This document shows positions 14,738 to 25,890 of a stretch of DNA of 47,972 nucleotides, piece by piece. The notes under the pieces were generated by a model. That model was given only the letters and a program-made list of their open reading frames with translations. It was not told the origin of the DNA and made no database searches. Position numbers and translations under genes: made by a program. The stretch comes from Flaviaesturariibacter aridisoli (GTDB lineage Bacteria; Bacteroidota; Bacteroidia; Chitinophagales; Chitinophagaceae). Position 1 is the stretch's first letter. Each line of letters starts with the position of its first letter. The stretch covers positions 1 through 47,972 of the forward strand of contig NZ_SKFH01000026.1 in assembly GCF_004343705.1 (NCBI RefSeq), read 5' to 3'.

Positions 14738-14814
14738 CCTTCCGGAATTTGAAGCTGTGCGGTATGAATTTCGGCTATCCGTGGATACATTCGGGATAAC
14801 CAAATACACCAACA

Positions 14815-15240
14815 ATGAAACAGTTCCTGTATGCCGCGCTTGTGCTCGCTCTGTTCAGCTGCAAGAAGAAAAAGGACGAGGAAGTCATCAATACCACCAC
14901 TCCAAGTAAAGAACAACTGGTAGGAACATACCGCAAGACTGCGGAAATGACCAACGGGCAGGATACCTGGAACGGCACTACCGGGGGGTATGATGCCTGC
15001 GAACTGGATGATACTTATGCCCTGAATGCAGACAACAGCCTTGTGGTGACCGACGCAGGTATTGTTTGCACGCCCAGCGGCGGCGGTACCGGCACCTGGA
15101 GCGTTGCCGGGAGCACGCTTACCCTCGAAGGGATTCCCTTCGCGATCGTTGGTTTCAACGGCAGCAGCCTGACGGTTCGCTCGACGTTCCCATTCAACGG
15201 CCAGACCTACACCATCGATGAAACCTACACGCGCCAGTAA
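14815..15240 (+). CDS. Small lipoprotein, lipocalin-like
   Basis: A 141-residue lipoprotein: signal MKQFLYAALVLALFSC with the lipobox Cys at residue 16, followed by KKKKDEE, a charged linker that is common after lipidation sites in this phylum. The mature domain starts with QLVGTYRKTA and has repeated short beta strands (DDTYALNADNSLVV, GTGTWSVAGSTLTLEG). This matches the pattern of lipocalin-like domains of Bacteroidota lipoproteins. Ligand unknown. It follows the channel gene by about 77 bases on the same strand and may share its transcript. Confidence 0.7.
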   Translation: MKQFLYAALVLALFSCKKKKDEEVINTTTPSKEQLVGTYRKTAEMTNGQDTWNGTTGGYDACELDDTYALNADNSLVVTDAGIVCTPSGGGTGTWSVAGSTLTLEGIPFAIVGFNGSSLTVRSTFPFNGQTYTIDETYTRQ

Positions 15241-15291
15241 CGCGTGACAATTCTTTTTGGCTGCTCCGGGGTAACCGGTTTTCGATGTCCC

Positions 15292-16029
15292 CTATAGCCC
15301 CAACACTTCCCGCAGCCGCGTGTAGCCGCTGCGGCTGACGGGGATGCGGGCGCCCGATTTCAGGAGGGCGAGGTGGCTGTCTTTTTCGTAGGGCTCGATG
15401 CGGGTGATTTCCTGCACATTGGCGAGGTAGGAACGGTGTACGCGCACAAACTGCGAGGCGGGCAGCGCCTGCTCATAATAGCCCAGCGTTTTGTTTTTGA
15501 GATGGACGCCGTCGGCGGTATGCACTTTCACGTAGTCGTCGGCGGCTTCCAGGTAGCGGATATCGGTCCAGGGGATGATGCGGATCTTGCCACCGGTCTT
15601 TACAACGATGCGATCGGCGTGGGCACCGTCCGCCGGCTGTTGAAGGAGGCCGGTCACGGCTTTTTGTTGCTGCTCGCGGCCCCGGTTGTCGAGAAACTTT
15701 TCCATCGCCTTGGCAAAGCGCTCGGTGCTGAAAGGTTTCAGCAGGTAGTCTACGGCATGTGCCTCGAAGGCCTGAAGGGCATATTCGTCGTAGGCCGTAG
15801 TAAAGATTACCGAGGGTCGCTGCTCGAGCAATTCCAGTAATTCAAAGCCGTTGATCTTCGGCATTTGTATGTCCAGGAACACCAGGTCGGGCTGCAGTTG
15901 CTGGATGGCTTTGGCGCCTTCGAAGCCGTTGTCGCATTCGCCGGCGATGGCCACCTGCGGGTAGGCCTGCAGGCATTCACGCACAAAGGCGCGGGCGAGG
16001 GGTTCGTCGTCGATGATGAGTGCTGTCAT
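15292..16029 (-). CDS. LytTR-family response regulator
   Basis: A 245-residue two-domain regulator. The receiver domain (1-120) has the acidic pair D7-D8 (LIIDDEPLAR), the phosphorylation site D53 in VFLDIQMPKINGFE, the Thr in FTTAYDEYALQAF and the Lys in YLLKPFS. The C-terminal LytTR domain starts at about residue 145 (RIVVKTGGKIRIIPWTDIRY) and includes FVRVHRSYLANVQEI. LytTR domains bind pairs of 9-bp direct repeats one or two helical turns apart. Its start overlaps the histidine-kinase stop by four bases (16026-16029), so the two are translationally coupled and almost certainly cognate. Confidence 0.95.
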   Translation of the reverse strand: MTALIIDDEPLARAFVRECLQAYPQVAIAGECDNGFEGAKAIQQLQPDLVFLDIQMPKINGFELLELLEQRPSVIFTTAYDEYALQAFEAHAVDYLLKPFSTERFAKAMEKFLDNRGREQQQKAVTGLLQQPADGAHADRIVVKTGGKIRIIPWTDIRYLEAADDYVKVHTADGVHLKNKTLGYYEQALPASQFVRVHRSYLANVQEITRIEPYEKDSHLALLKSGARIPVSRSGYTRLREVLGL

Positions 16030-17132
16030 GGCTGTGGAATTTTGATGCGGGTGGTAAAGCGGTCGTTCTCGGTTTCTGTCCGGAGCAGGTCGTTGCGCGC
16101 AAAGAGCAGGAAGAGGCGACGCTGCACTGAGCTGAGCCCAAAGCCGGTACCCTTGCGCGGCGCGCTCGTTGCGGGATCGAAGGGGTTGCGCACTTCGATG
16201 ATCAGCGCACCCTCTTCCGGCCAGGCGCGTATGTCGATAGTGATGTCATCGGTGGTGTCGTAGAGCCCGAACTTGATGGCGTTTTCTACCACGGGTTGCA
16301 GTAATAATACGGGTATGGACATGCCGTTGCTTTCGTTGACCACCTCGGTTTGCAGGCGGTGGCCGAAGCGCACTTTTTCGATGTCAAGGTAAAGTGACAG
16401 GTGCGTGAGTTCTTCTTCGAAAGGCACCCACTGGCGCTGGTCCTGCTTCAATGTGCCCCGCAGGAAGTCGGAGAGCTGCTGCACCATACGCCGGGCTTTG
16501 TCGGGCTGCATTCCGATGAGGGTATTGATGGAGTTGAGGCTGTTGAAAAGAAAGTGCGGCTGCAGTTGCTGGCGCAGGTTGGCCAGCTCGGCATCGCGTG
16601 AGAGGGCTTCGGTTTCGCTGCGCCGGCGCTCCGTAGCCGCTCGTTCCTGGAGGGTGTACCAAAGTACGCTCAGCAGGGCCATGAAGCCGGTGATAAGCAG
16701 CCCGAAGGCGCCACGGAACCAGATGGACGCATAGAAGAAATCGCCGAAAGAAGCCGGCAACAGCAAGGCCAGCAGCCAGCGGAGCACGAACAGCCATACT
16801 CCTGTAAGGACGGCGCACAGCGCAATGAGGTGCAGTGCCTTTTGCCGCTCGGGGATGTAAAAGCGTAGCTTCAGGTCGAGCAGCCAGCAAACGCTGGCGA
16901 GCAGCAGCGTTCCCGCGAGGCTGTCGGTTAGCGCCGCCCCGAAAGGAAGGTCGAAGTGCAGCTCCAGCATGAACTGGAATTGCGCGATGGCCCACCAGCC
17001 GATCCCGAAAAACACGCGCGAACGGACTGATCTATAAAGGGAGGTAGGCAATGGTGTCGTTTGTAATAAGTCCGGCGCGCTCACGGAGGCAGTGCGCCTT
17101 GTAGTGCACGAAATTAATGTAGGCAGAGGCAT
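16026..17132 (-). CDS. LytS-type sensor histidine kinase
   Basis: A histidine kinase of the LytS/YpdA class without a PAS domain. About four hydrophobic segments lie in the first 150 residues, then a coiled coil (ERAATERRRSETEALSRDAE) and the His_kinase domain with the phospho-acceptor H193 in LQPHFLFNSLNSINTLIG. The ATP-binding part has PVVENAIKFGL (N box) and GTGFGLSSVQRRL (G box). The start is uncertain: the ATG at 17132 overlaps the DUF4288 gene by 101 bases, whereas a TTG at 17051 or a GTG at 17015 would nearly remove the overlap and still keep the first helix. It forms an operon with the regulator at 15292 and the LiaF-like gene upstream. Confidence 0.9.
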   Translation of the reverse strand: MPLPTLISCTTRRTASVSAPDLLQTTPLPTSLYRSVRSRVFFGIGWWAIAQFQFMLELHFDLPFGAALTDSLAGTLLLASVCWLLDLKLRFYIPERQKALHLIALCAVLTGVWLFVLRWLLALLLPASFGDFFYASIWFRGAFGLLITGFMALLSVLWYTLQERAATERRRSETEALSRDAELANLRQQLQPHFLFNSLNSINTLIGMQPDKARRMVQQLSDFLRGTLKQDQRQWVPFEEELTHLSLYLDIEKVRFGHRLQTEVVNESNGMSIPVLLLQPVVENAIKFGLYDTTDDITIDIRAWPEEGALIIEVRNPFDPATSAPRKGTGFGLSSVQRRLFLLFARNDLLRTETENDRFTTRIKIPQP

Positions 17133-17406
17133 CGTCGGCCTCGCGCACCTGCGAATACAGCTCCGCCCCGTCGAGCTGCGTTTGCAGGGGGTACAGCTCC
17201 GGCACGTTCACGAAGGTCCAGGTAACGAGCTGCGCGTCGCGGTTGGGAAAGTGATCTTCGCCGCGCTGCCCCAGCTCCGTCGCGCGCCCGAGTGCTTCCG
17301 CGGCGCTGCCGGCCTGCACGAGGCGCAGTTGCTCGTCAAACTGGGGCTGGTGGGTGCCGGAGCCGCAGGTGATGCGGTAAACGATCTTGGCTAAATACCA
17401 GTTCAT
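17032..17406 (-). CDS. DUF4288 domain protein
   Basis: A 124-residue small protein beginning MNWYLAKIVYRITCGSG, the hallmark start of DUF4288. It has no signal peptide and is probably cytoplasmic. Function unknown. It lies between the LiaF-like gene and the LytS-type kinase, all on one strand, so it is likely co-transcribed with the envelope-stress module. Confidence 0.85.
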   Translation of the reverse strand: MNWYLAKIVYRITCGSGTHQPQFDEQLRLVQAGSAAEALGRATELGQRGEDHFPNRDAQLVTWTFVNVPELYPLQTQLDGAELYSQVREADDASAYINFVHYKAHCLRERAGLITNDTIAYLPL

Positions 17407-17525
17407 GGTTGTTGGTTTGATGAAGTAGGCATTGGGATTTACGAATCGGCAATCGTGAATGATGAACCCGTTGATTCAGTGGAACCGGTCGTGATCCCTT
17501 TCCTTCGAAAAGGGCGGGTATGGCC

Positions 17526-18341
17526 TTAATAATAGCTGCGGATTTCCACCCCACCGAAGAGGCAGGTGCCGTCGAGAAAGATCACCTTGCCCGGCGTGGG
17601 GTTGGGCGATGGAGGGCGCTTGTCGTCCACGCCGCCAAACACGGCCGCGATGTCGCTTTGCACTTCCCAGTCCGGAGGGATGATCAGCTTGGTGCCGCCG
17701 AATACATTGGTGCAGTCGATGGTGATGCGCTGCTCGAAGTCGGCCTGCGAGAGGTTGATCTCGGCCCCGCCCATAAATGTGACGATGTCGCCGCCGCGGA
17801 AGGTTTTGCTGAGCACATTCTTTTTAACCCCGCCGAAGACGGCAGTGATGTCGATGCGGTCGCTCCGGTCGGCAGTGCCGGTGATGTCGTCGGTAACGGC
17901 GGGCGCTTCAGCAGGCCCGCCCGGCACGAAAGGGGCATCGCCTTCCTCCCAGAAGCGGCGGCGGCGCGGCTTGAAGATGAACAGAAGACCCAGCAGCACA
18001 AGGATCGCCGGTCCCACATAGGGACGCACCCAGCGCAGGTCTTCGAAGGTGCCCATCAGGTTGAGGCCGCCGATGGCGATGGGAATGAGCCAGCCAAAGC
18101 CGCGGAAGCGATGGCGCACGCCGATCCAGAGGCCGATGGCGATCAGCAGCACGGGCCACGTAAAGAGCCATTGCGGAAAGAGCACGCCGGCCTGCCGCGC
18201 AAAGAGTAAGCCGCCGATGGCCAGCAGGAAGAGGCCCGTCCATACGCGCCCCGCACGGCGGCGCGCAGATCCCTGTTCCCAGCGGCTCTTCCAGGCTTCG
18301 CTCCGGCTGCGCACTTCCTTTTGAAATTCGTGTTGGTCCAT
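17526..18341 (-). CDS. LiaF-like envelope stress protein
   Basis: A 271-residue membrane protein. The first part has four hydrophobic segments (VWTGLFLLAIGGLLFARQAG; WPVLLIAIGLWIGV; FGWLIPIAIGGLNL; VGPAILVLLGLLFIF), as in the LiaI/LiaF N-terminal region. The C-terminal half contains repeated V-F-G-G units (IDITAVFGGVKKNV; TIDCTNVFGGTKL; DIAAVFGGVDDK; GTCLFGGVEI), the beta-helix-like LiaF C-terminal domain. In Firmicutes, LiaF controls the LiaS kinase in response to cell-wall damage. Here a LytS-type kinase takes the place of LiaS, so a comparable inhibitory role is inferred. It is the first gene of the operon and is preceded by 21-bp direct repeats. Confidence 0.88.
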   Translation of the reverse strand: MDQHEFQKEVRSRSEAWKSRWEQGSARRRAGRVWTGLFLLAIGGLLFARQAGVLFPQWLFTWPVLLIAIGLWIGVRHRFRGFGWLIPIAIGGLNLMGTFEDLRWVRPYVGPAILVLLGLLFIFKPRRRRFWEEGDAPFVPGGPAEAPAVTDDITGTADRSDRIDITAVFGGVKKNVLSKTFRGGDIVTFMGGAEINLSQADFEQRITIDCTNVFGGTKLIIPPDWEVQSDIAAVFGGVDDKRPPSPNPTPGKVIFLDGTCLFGGVEIRSYY

Positions 18342-18412
18342 GATTGTTTCTTTTCCTCAAAGAAAGCATTCCATGGGACCCCGGGCAAGCCCGAATAGGG
18401 GAGTAGCGCCCT

Positions 18413-18451
18413 TTTTACCGGTAAGTGGCGGGGTTTTACCGGTAAGTGGCG
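18413..18451 (-). promoter_or_regulatory. 21-bp-period direct repeat, candidate LytTR operator
   Basis: Two exact 18-bp copies (18413-18430 and 18434-18451), each CGCCACTTACCGGTAAAA on the minus strand, start 21 bp apart. They lie 72 bases upstream of the LiaF-like start codon. LytTR-domain regulators bind 9-bp direct repeats with a 21-22 bp period (AgrA is an example), so this is a candidate site for autoregulation of the operon. Confidence 0.55.
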
Positions 18452-18487
18452 CAGCGGTGCGGGGCACTGCACGAATAGGAAGAAGAG

Positions 18488-19045
18488 TCATGGGTCAACG
18501 CGGTGAATGACGGCGCCAAAGCGTTCTACAAGAAAGCGCTCGAGGCGGTTGGCCGTGTCTTCGGAGCGCTCGCCGTCCTGCGACGGGAAGGTTTCCAGCG
18601 CGCGGGCCACGGCGTTGAGCAGGAGCTCGTAGCGTTCGAAGCTTTCGCGGAGCACGGCCTCGTCGCCGGTTTCCCAGTATCGGCTTTCGTCTGATAGCTC
18701 GAAGTCGTCAAAATATTCCCGGGCGATCCAGCGAAACAGGTCGATGATGGCCTTGTGCGCATCCGCGCCTGCGTACTGGGTTTTGACGATCACACCCTGG
18801 ATCGGCTCGTCGAGCTCGATGCGGAGGAGGATGTAGCGGAAGTCGGTGAGGTTCCCTTCGGAGTCGAAGGTGAGGCTGAGAGGCTCACTGCCTTCGGGCG
18901 CGAAGTACATGCCCTCGGCGCGCTCTTCGTGCAACCGCTCGTGCGGCCAGCCCAGCTCCTTGCATATATCCGAAACGGCGTCTACCAGGTGCGGCAACAG
19001 GGCGCGGTCTTTCAACCGGCCCTTGTAATAAATGGAAAGTCCCAT
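18488..19045 (-). CDS. Hypothetical cytoplasmic protein (185 aa)
   Basis: Not recognised as a known family. No signal peptide or membrane segment. The N-terminus MGLSIYYKGRLKDRALLPHL is followed by an acidic, mixed alpha/beta sequence (FDSEGNLTDFRYILLRIELD; WIAREYFDDFELSDESRYWE). The start MGLSIYYKG and the arrangement resemble small Bacteroidota proteins of unknown function that I cannot name. The overall charge is strongly negative. It is transcribed toward the LiaF operon, but the gap of about 146 bases and the direct repeats suggest a separate unit. Confidence 0.6.
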   Translation of the reverse strand: MGLSIYYKGRLKDRALLPHLVDAVSDICKELGWPHERLHEERAEGMYFAPEGSEPLSLTFDSEGNLTDFRYILLRIELDEPIQGVIVKTQYAGADAHKAIIDLFRWIAREYFDDFELSDESRYWETGDEAVLRESFERYELLLNAVARALETFPSQDGERSEDTANRLERFLVERFGAVIHRVDP

Positions 19046-19179
19046 ATTTTGGCTTTTGATACAAATCTGGCCATCACCGGGCAGGGCGCCATGGGTTTTT
19101 CACCAGTATTTTATGGGATTTTTCCCATCAACAAAAGCAGCGGCCTTCAGCAACGTAACCGCATCTAAAAATCGGCACC

Positions 19180-20184
19180 TCAGGCTGCCACTTCGCCCAC
19201 CTGCGCAATGCTATGCCGGCTGTACTTGCCGCGGTATTGCTGCGGAGCGAGGCCAGTCACTTTTTTGAAGATGGCGCGAAAGGCTTTCGGGTCGGTATAA
19301 CCGACTTTGTACATCACTTCATTCACCGTGTCGCGGCTCGATTCCAGTTGTTGCTTGGCGGCTTCGATGCGCACGCGCTGGATGTATTCGACGATGGTAT
19401 TAGAGGTGGCTTTCTTAAAACGGCGCTCGAGGTTGCGGCGACCGATGGCGAAGTGGCTGGCGAGGTCGTCCACGCTGAGGCGCTCGGTGTAGTTCTTCTC
19501 GATGAAATCCTGCGCCTGCCGGATCTCTTCGTCCTCGTGGATCTTCTGCCCGCGGAAGATGATGAAGGGCGATTGCGTGTCGCGGTCCATATCGATCATG
19601 AACACCTTGGCAGTTTGGATGGCGATGGCGCGGCCTGCGTATTTGCCGATGAGGTACAGCAACAGGTTGGTGAAGGTGAGCGCGCCGCCGCTGGTGCAGA
19701 TGCCGCCTTCGTCGGTGAGGATCTTGTCGGGCAACAGCAGTGCCTCCGGGAAGCGGGCGCGGAAGGCCCCGGCAGCGCTCCAGTGGGTGGTGCAGGGGCG
19801 GCCGTCGAGCAGGCCGGTCTGTGCCAGCAGGAAGGAACCGAGGCAGAACGACGCAAGGCAGGCTCCCTGCGAATGCTGCTCCTGCAGCCAGGGCACCCAA
19901 GCCTCGTTGAGGTCCAGCGCTGCGCTGATATCGCTGCCCTGCAATGCCGGGATGAGCACCAGGTCGGTGCGCTTCGTATCGTTCATCAGCGCGTGCGGAT
20001 GCACCACGAAGAGGCCTTTGCGCAGGCCGCTCTGGGCGCTGAGCCCGATCAGCTGCACCTGGAACAACGGTTCCCGCTCTTCGGCACGAAGAAAGTTATT
20101 GACTTCGTTGAGGATCTGGTACGAAGCTTCGATATGGGTCAGGCTGCAATCGCCTTCGGGGATCAGGATCGATACATGGAGCAT
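19180..20184 (-). CDS. GlxA-like transcriptional regulator (DJ-1/PfpI domain + AraC HTH)
   Basis: A 334-residue regulator. The N-terminal part (1-190) is a DJ-1/PfpI-like domain beginning MLHVSILIPEGDCSLTHIEA, with LASFCLGSFLLAQTGLLDG around the usual nucleophile-elbow Cys. As in other GlxA proteins it probably serves in sensing rather than as an enzyme. The C-terminal AraC domain (about 225-325) has two helix-turn-helix units: RLSVDDLASHFAIGRRNLER and the signature VNEVMYKVGYTDPKAFRAIF with KKVTGLAPQQYRG. The inducer is unknown. Neighbouring genes give no clear target. Confidence 0.92.
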   Translation of the reverse strand: MLHVSILIPEGDCSLTHIEASYQILNEVNNFLRAEEREPLFQVQLIGLSAQSGLRKGLFVVHPHALMNDTKRTDLVLIPALQGSDISAALDLNEAWVPWLQEQHSQGACLASFCLGSFLLAQTGLLDGRPCTTHWSAAGAFRARFPEALLLPDKILTDEGGICTSGGALTFTNLLLYLIGKYAGRAIAIQTAKVFMIDMDRDTQSPFIIFRGQKIHEDEEIRQAQDFIEKNYTERLSVDDLASHFAIGRRNLERRFKKATSNTIVEYIQRVRIEAAKQQLESSRDTVNEVMYKVGYTDPKAFRAIFKKVTGLAPQQYRGKYSRHSIAQVGEVAA

Positions 20185-20271
20185 AAAATGCGTTTTCGTT
20201 TGCGGGCGCAGACACGCCGGTTGCGTCGGTAAATTACTAATTTATTTCGCAAACCGGCCCGGCTGTTGCCA

Positions 20272-20306
20272 AAAGAAAATGCCGCCCACCGGGCGGCATT
20301 TTCTTT
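20272..20306 (-). terminator. Terminator of secA, 16-bp perfect stem
   Basis: Stem AAAGAAAATGCCGCCC / GGGCGGCATTTTCTTT with a 3-base loop (20272-20287 and 20291-20306). On the minus strand it lies about 40 bases after the secA stop codon, following the ACCGGT element. Confidence 0.9.
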
Positions 20307-20308
20307 AT

Positions 20309-20342
20309 TAATCAATTAACCGGTCAATTAATTAACCGGTTA
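20309..20342. repeat. 34-bp ACCGGT element, copy 2
   Basis: TAATCAATTAACCGGT and a second ATTAACCGGTTA within 34 bp, almost identical to the reverse complement of 984-1017. It lies between the secA stop codon and its terminator. Confidence 0.7.
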
Positions 20343-20346
20343 CGGG

Positions 20347-23700
<3,354 letters not shown>

Positions 23701-24027
23701 AATAGCGTTTCTAGAGGTTTTTTTGGTTGCGTTCCCGGCGCGGTCCGCCTTTGCCAAGGCTGCAGCGGACGTTGTTCGGAACGCAGTTCCGGTCAAAAAG
23801 GGTGCTAAGCGGGTGCAGAGGCCAATTTGACAGGGTGCCAAAGATAGCCTTTTTTGGCCTAGGAAGGCCGATGGAAAGGGGGAAAGCGGGGCCCGGCGGG
23901 GGAGTTTTAACGAAGGCGGCCCCGGCGATAACAGCTGGAAAGACCCTCCGCGTCCCCCGGCGGAATGGCGGGCCGCCCGCCCGGGCGCTGGCAGAATGGC
24001 GGGATCAGGCTGCAGCCCGGACCTCCG
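23701..24027. other. secA leader and intergenic region
   Basis: About 327 bases without a gene on either strand. A TATCTTTG promoter box on the minus strand at 23839-23846 implies a secA leader of roughly 130 nucleotides. I see no SecM-like arrest peptide. Bases 23850-24027 are GC-rich spacer before the stop end of the next gene. Confidence 0.55.
23839..23846 (-). promoter_or_regulatory. Bacteroidota -7 promoter box TATCTTTG for secA
   Basis: The minus strand reads GGCTATCTTTGGCACC, an exact TAnnTTTG match, 138 bases before the secA start. No good TTTG box lies 19 bases upstream. Confidence 0.5.
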
Positions 24028-25017
24028 CTAGCGCAGCACCGCCTGCGCACTCAGGGCCTTGCCCGTCTTTTCGTTCACCACACGTACGAGGTAATTACCC
24101 GCCGGCACACCCGCGGTGGTCAGCGTCATCCGTTCGGATTTCGCGCTGCAGCTGGCGGTACCCTTCGCCAGCAGCTGGCCGGCGAGGTTGTATAATTCAA
24201 TGTGGTAGGCGCCGGGCTCGAGGTGGCGGCCCTGGATGTGGAGGTCGCTGCCGGCGGCTACCGGGTTGGGATAGATGCTGACCGAAGGTGGAATCGGGGC
24301 AGGGGCTGCTTTGGGTTGGAACAGGCTCTTGAACGGACGTGGCTTTTTGCGCACGGAGCGGACGACGATATATTCACCCATCATCTCCCGCATGGAAAGT
24401 ACCAGCTGCAAGCCGTTCACCTGCGCACCTACCGGGAATTGTGTCGCGTTATAGCCGGTTGCGGAGACACTTATCAGCGCTCCGGCGGGTACGTGCTTCA
24501 GGCTGAAACGGCCCTCCACATCGGCCGAGACCATCGTTTTGGTGCCCCAGATGCCGACGGTCGCAAAGGGAACAACGTTGCCGCTGCTGTCGGTCACCTG
24601 GCCCGTGACGGTTCGGCCGGTGTCGCTCCGGGGCGTATCGCTCCGCGGTACATCGACCGGGAGATCTTTCGTATCGTGAGGAAGCTGGATACTGGCCGGG
24701 AAGGCGGTTGCTGCGTTCTGCGCCCCTGCTTTCAACGACAGCAGGAAGGCCGGGATGGTTATCGTGAAGAACGCACGCAGTCCCGGCAACGCCCGGCGCG
24801 GCAGTACTACGTCGCGATCCAGCTGGTCGGCACGGAAGCGGCCGCACGCATGGCCGTGTTCCCGTACAAAGGCCAGCAGCCGGGCATCACTCATTTGGGT
24901 GAAATCGGCAATGGTGCGCGCACAGGAAGCGCAGTGGCGTCCGCCCGCATCGGGGCGCATAGCGTCCCAGTTTTCGGAACAGGGCTCTGGAATTTGGAGG
25001 TTCAGGCGACGACCCAT
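24028..25017 (-). CDS. Zinc-motif / CarboxypepD_reg-like / T9SS type A sorting domain protein (paralogue 1)
   Basis: A 329-residue multi-domain protein. Residues 1-65 carry four cysteines (C13, C29, C32, C58) in EPCSENWDAM ... RHCASCARTIADFTQMS ... HACGRF, a probable zinc-binding module seen in many Bacteroidota membrane proteins. A hydrophobic segment follows (LRAFFTITIPAFLLSLKAGA, about 79-98). Then comes a carboxypeptidase-regulatory-like beta domain (GRTVTGQVTDSSGNVVPFAT, about 130-215) and a T9SS type A sorting domain (SVSIYPNPVAAGSDLHIQGR to the end). A cytoplasmic zinc module plus an outer sorting domain in one chain is odd. The start at 25015-25017 (MGRRLNLQIPEPC) matches the paralogue at 30061-31029. 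Confidence 0.85.
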   Translation of the reverse strand: MGRRLNLQIPEPCSENWDAMRPDAGGRHCASCARTIADFTQMSDARLLAFVREHGHACGRFRADQLDRDVVLPRRALPGLRAFFTITIPAFLLSLKAGAQNAATAFPASIQLPHDTKDLPVDVPRSDTPRSDTGRTVTGQVTDSSGNVVPFATVGIWGTKTMVSADVEGRFSLKHVPAGALISVSATGYNATQFPVGAQVNGLQLVLSMREMMGEYIVVRSVRKKPRPFKSLFQPKAAPAPIPPSVSIYPNPVAAGSDLHIQGRHLEPGAYHIELYNLAGQLLAKGTASCSAKSERMTLTTAGVPAGNYLVRVVNEKTGKALSAQAVLR

Positions 25018-25132
25018 AAGGTGTATTTGAAAGTAAGACATCCACACCCTTACGTATGCTGCACCGCCATCGGACAAACCGTAGAACTACAGGCCCGTTT
25101 CGATTCCAATGCATCGCCGCGCACCGGGAACC

Positions 25133-25174
25133 ACAAACTTCAAACTACAAACTTCAAACTACAAACTATAAACT
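25133..25174 (+). repeat. Heptamer tandem repeat WYAAACT x6
   Basis: Six 7-bp units (ACAAACT, TCAAACT alternating, last ATAAACT) ending two bases before the stop end of the regulator gene at 25177. Core CAAAC is the complement of the GTTTG arrays near deoC and atpG. Confidence 0.9.
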
Positions 25175-25176
25175 CG

Positions 25177-25890
25177 CTATTCCCGCAGGCCCAGCTTCTG
25201 CAGCAACGCCTCGCGGTACGTAGCGCCCACGGGCACATCCGCCTCGCCGATCCGCACGGTGGTTCCTTCCACGAACCGGAGCTTTCGCAGGTGAATGAGG
25301 TAGGATTTGTGCACCCGCATAAACAGAGCCGGCGGCAACAATTCTTCCGCTTTCGACAACGTGAGGTACGACACGTGCACTTCCTTCGCCGTATATAGTT
25401 TGATATAGTCGCCCAGCCCCTCGAGGTACAGGATCTCGTCGTACGGGATGCGTAGCAGGCGCTTATTCACCTTTAGAAAAAAGGCTTCGTCGGCAGGTGC
25501 CGGAGGGGCTGGGGTGGGCAACGGCACGGCGTCCGCCGGCAGCACCTTTTGTACGGCCTTCAGAAAGCGCTCGAAGGTGACCGGCTTCAGCAGGTAGTCG
25601 GCCGCGTTGAGCTCAAAGGCCTCCACGGCGTGCTCCGCGTAAGCGGTGGTGAAGATGGTGCGCGGCGGGTGCTTCAGCGAGCGGAGAAAAGACACGCCGT
25701 CGATGCCGGGCATGCTGATGTCGAGAAACAGTAGATCTACGGGCGCATGCTGCAAAAAGGTAAAGGCCTCCACCGCGGTTTCGCAGGTGCCGGCCAGCAC
25801 CAGGCCGGGCACCAGCCGCAGGTGCGCCTCCAGCAGCCCGCGGGCGAGGGGCTCGTCATCCACAATAAGACAGCGTAGCGGGGTTACCAT
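25177..25890 (-). CDS. LytTR-family response regulator
   Basis: A 237-residue regulator with an N-terminal receiver domain (D11-D12 in CLIVDDEPLARGLL; phosphorylation site D57 in LLFLDISMPGIDGVSF; TTAYAEHAVEAF; LLKPVTFERF) and a C-terminal LytTR DNA-binding domain (FFLKVNKRLLRIPYDEILYL; FMRVHKSYLIHLRKLRF). A Pro/Ala-rich linker (PLPTPAPPAPADE) joins them. The start at 25888-25890 (MVTPLRCLIVDDEP) is chosen over the longer open frame because receiver domains begin like this and it overlaps the kinase stop by seven bases, indicating translational coupling. Confidence 0.95.
   Translation of the reverse strand: MVTPLRCLIVDDEPLARGLLEAHLRLVPGLVLAGTCETAVEAFTFLQHAPVDLLFLDISMPGIDGVSFLRSLKHPPRTIFTTAYAEHAVEAFELNAADYLLKPVTFERFLKAVQKVLPADAVPLPTPAPPAPADEAFFLKVNKRLLRIPYDEILYLEGLGDYIKLYTAKEVHVSYLTLSKAEELLPPALFMRVHKSYLIHLRKLRFVEGTTVRIGEADVPVGATYREALLQKLGLRE

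Noticed and set aside
23701-23841. N-terminal extension of SecA
   Set aside because: The family starts near [11 protein letters not shown]; the upstream frame covers the likely leader, whose promoter box is at 23839-23846.
23701-23846. SecM-like arrest peptide or riboswitch in the secA leader
   Set aside because: No small frame with a signal peptide and no recognisable riboswitch motif was found in these bases.
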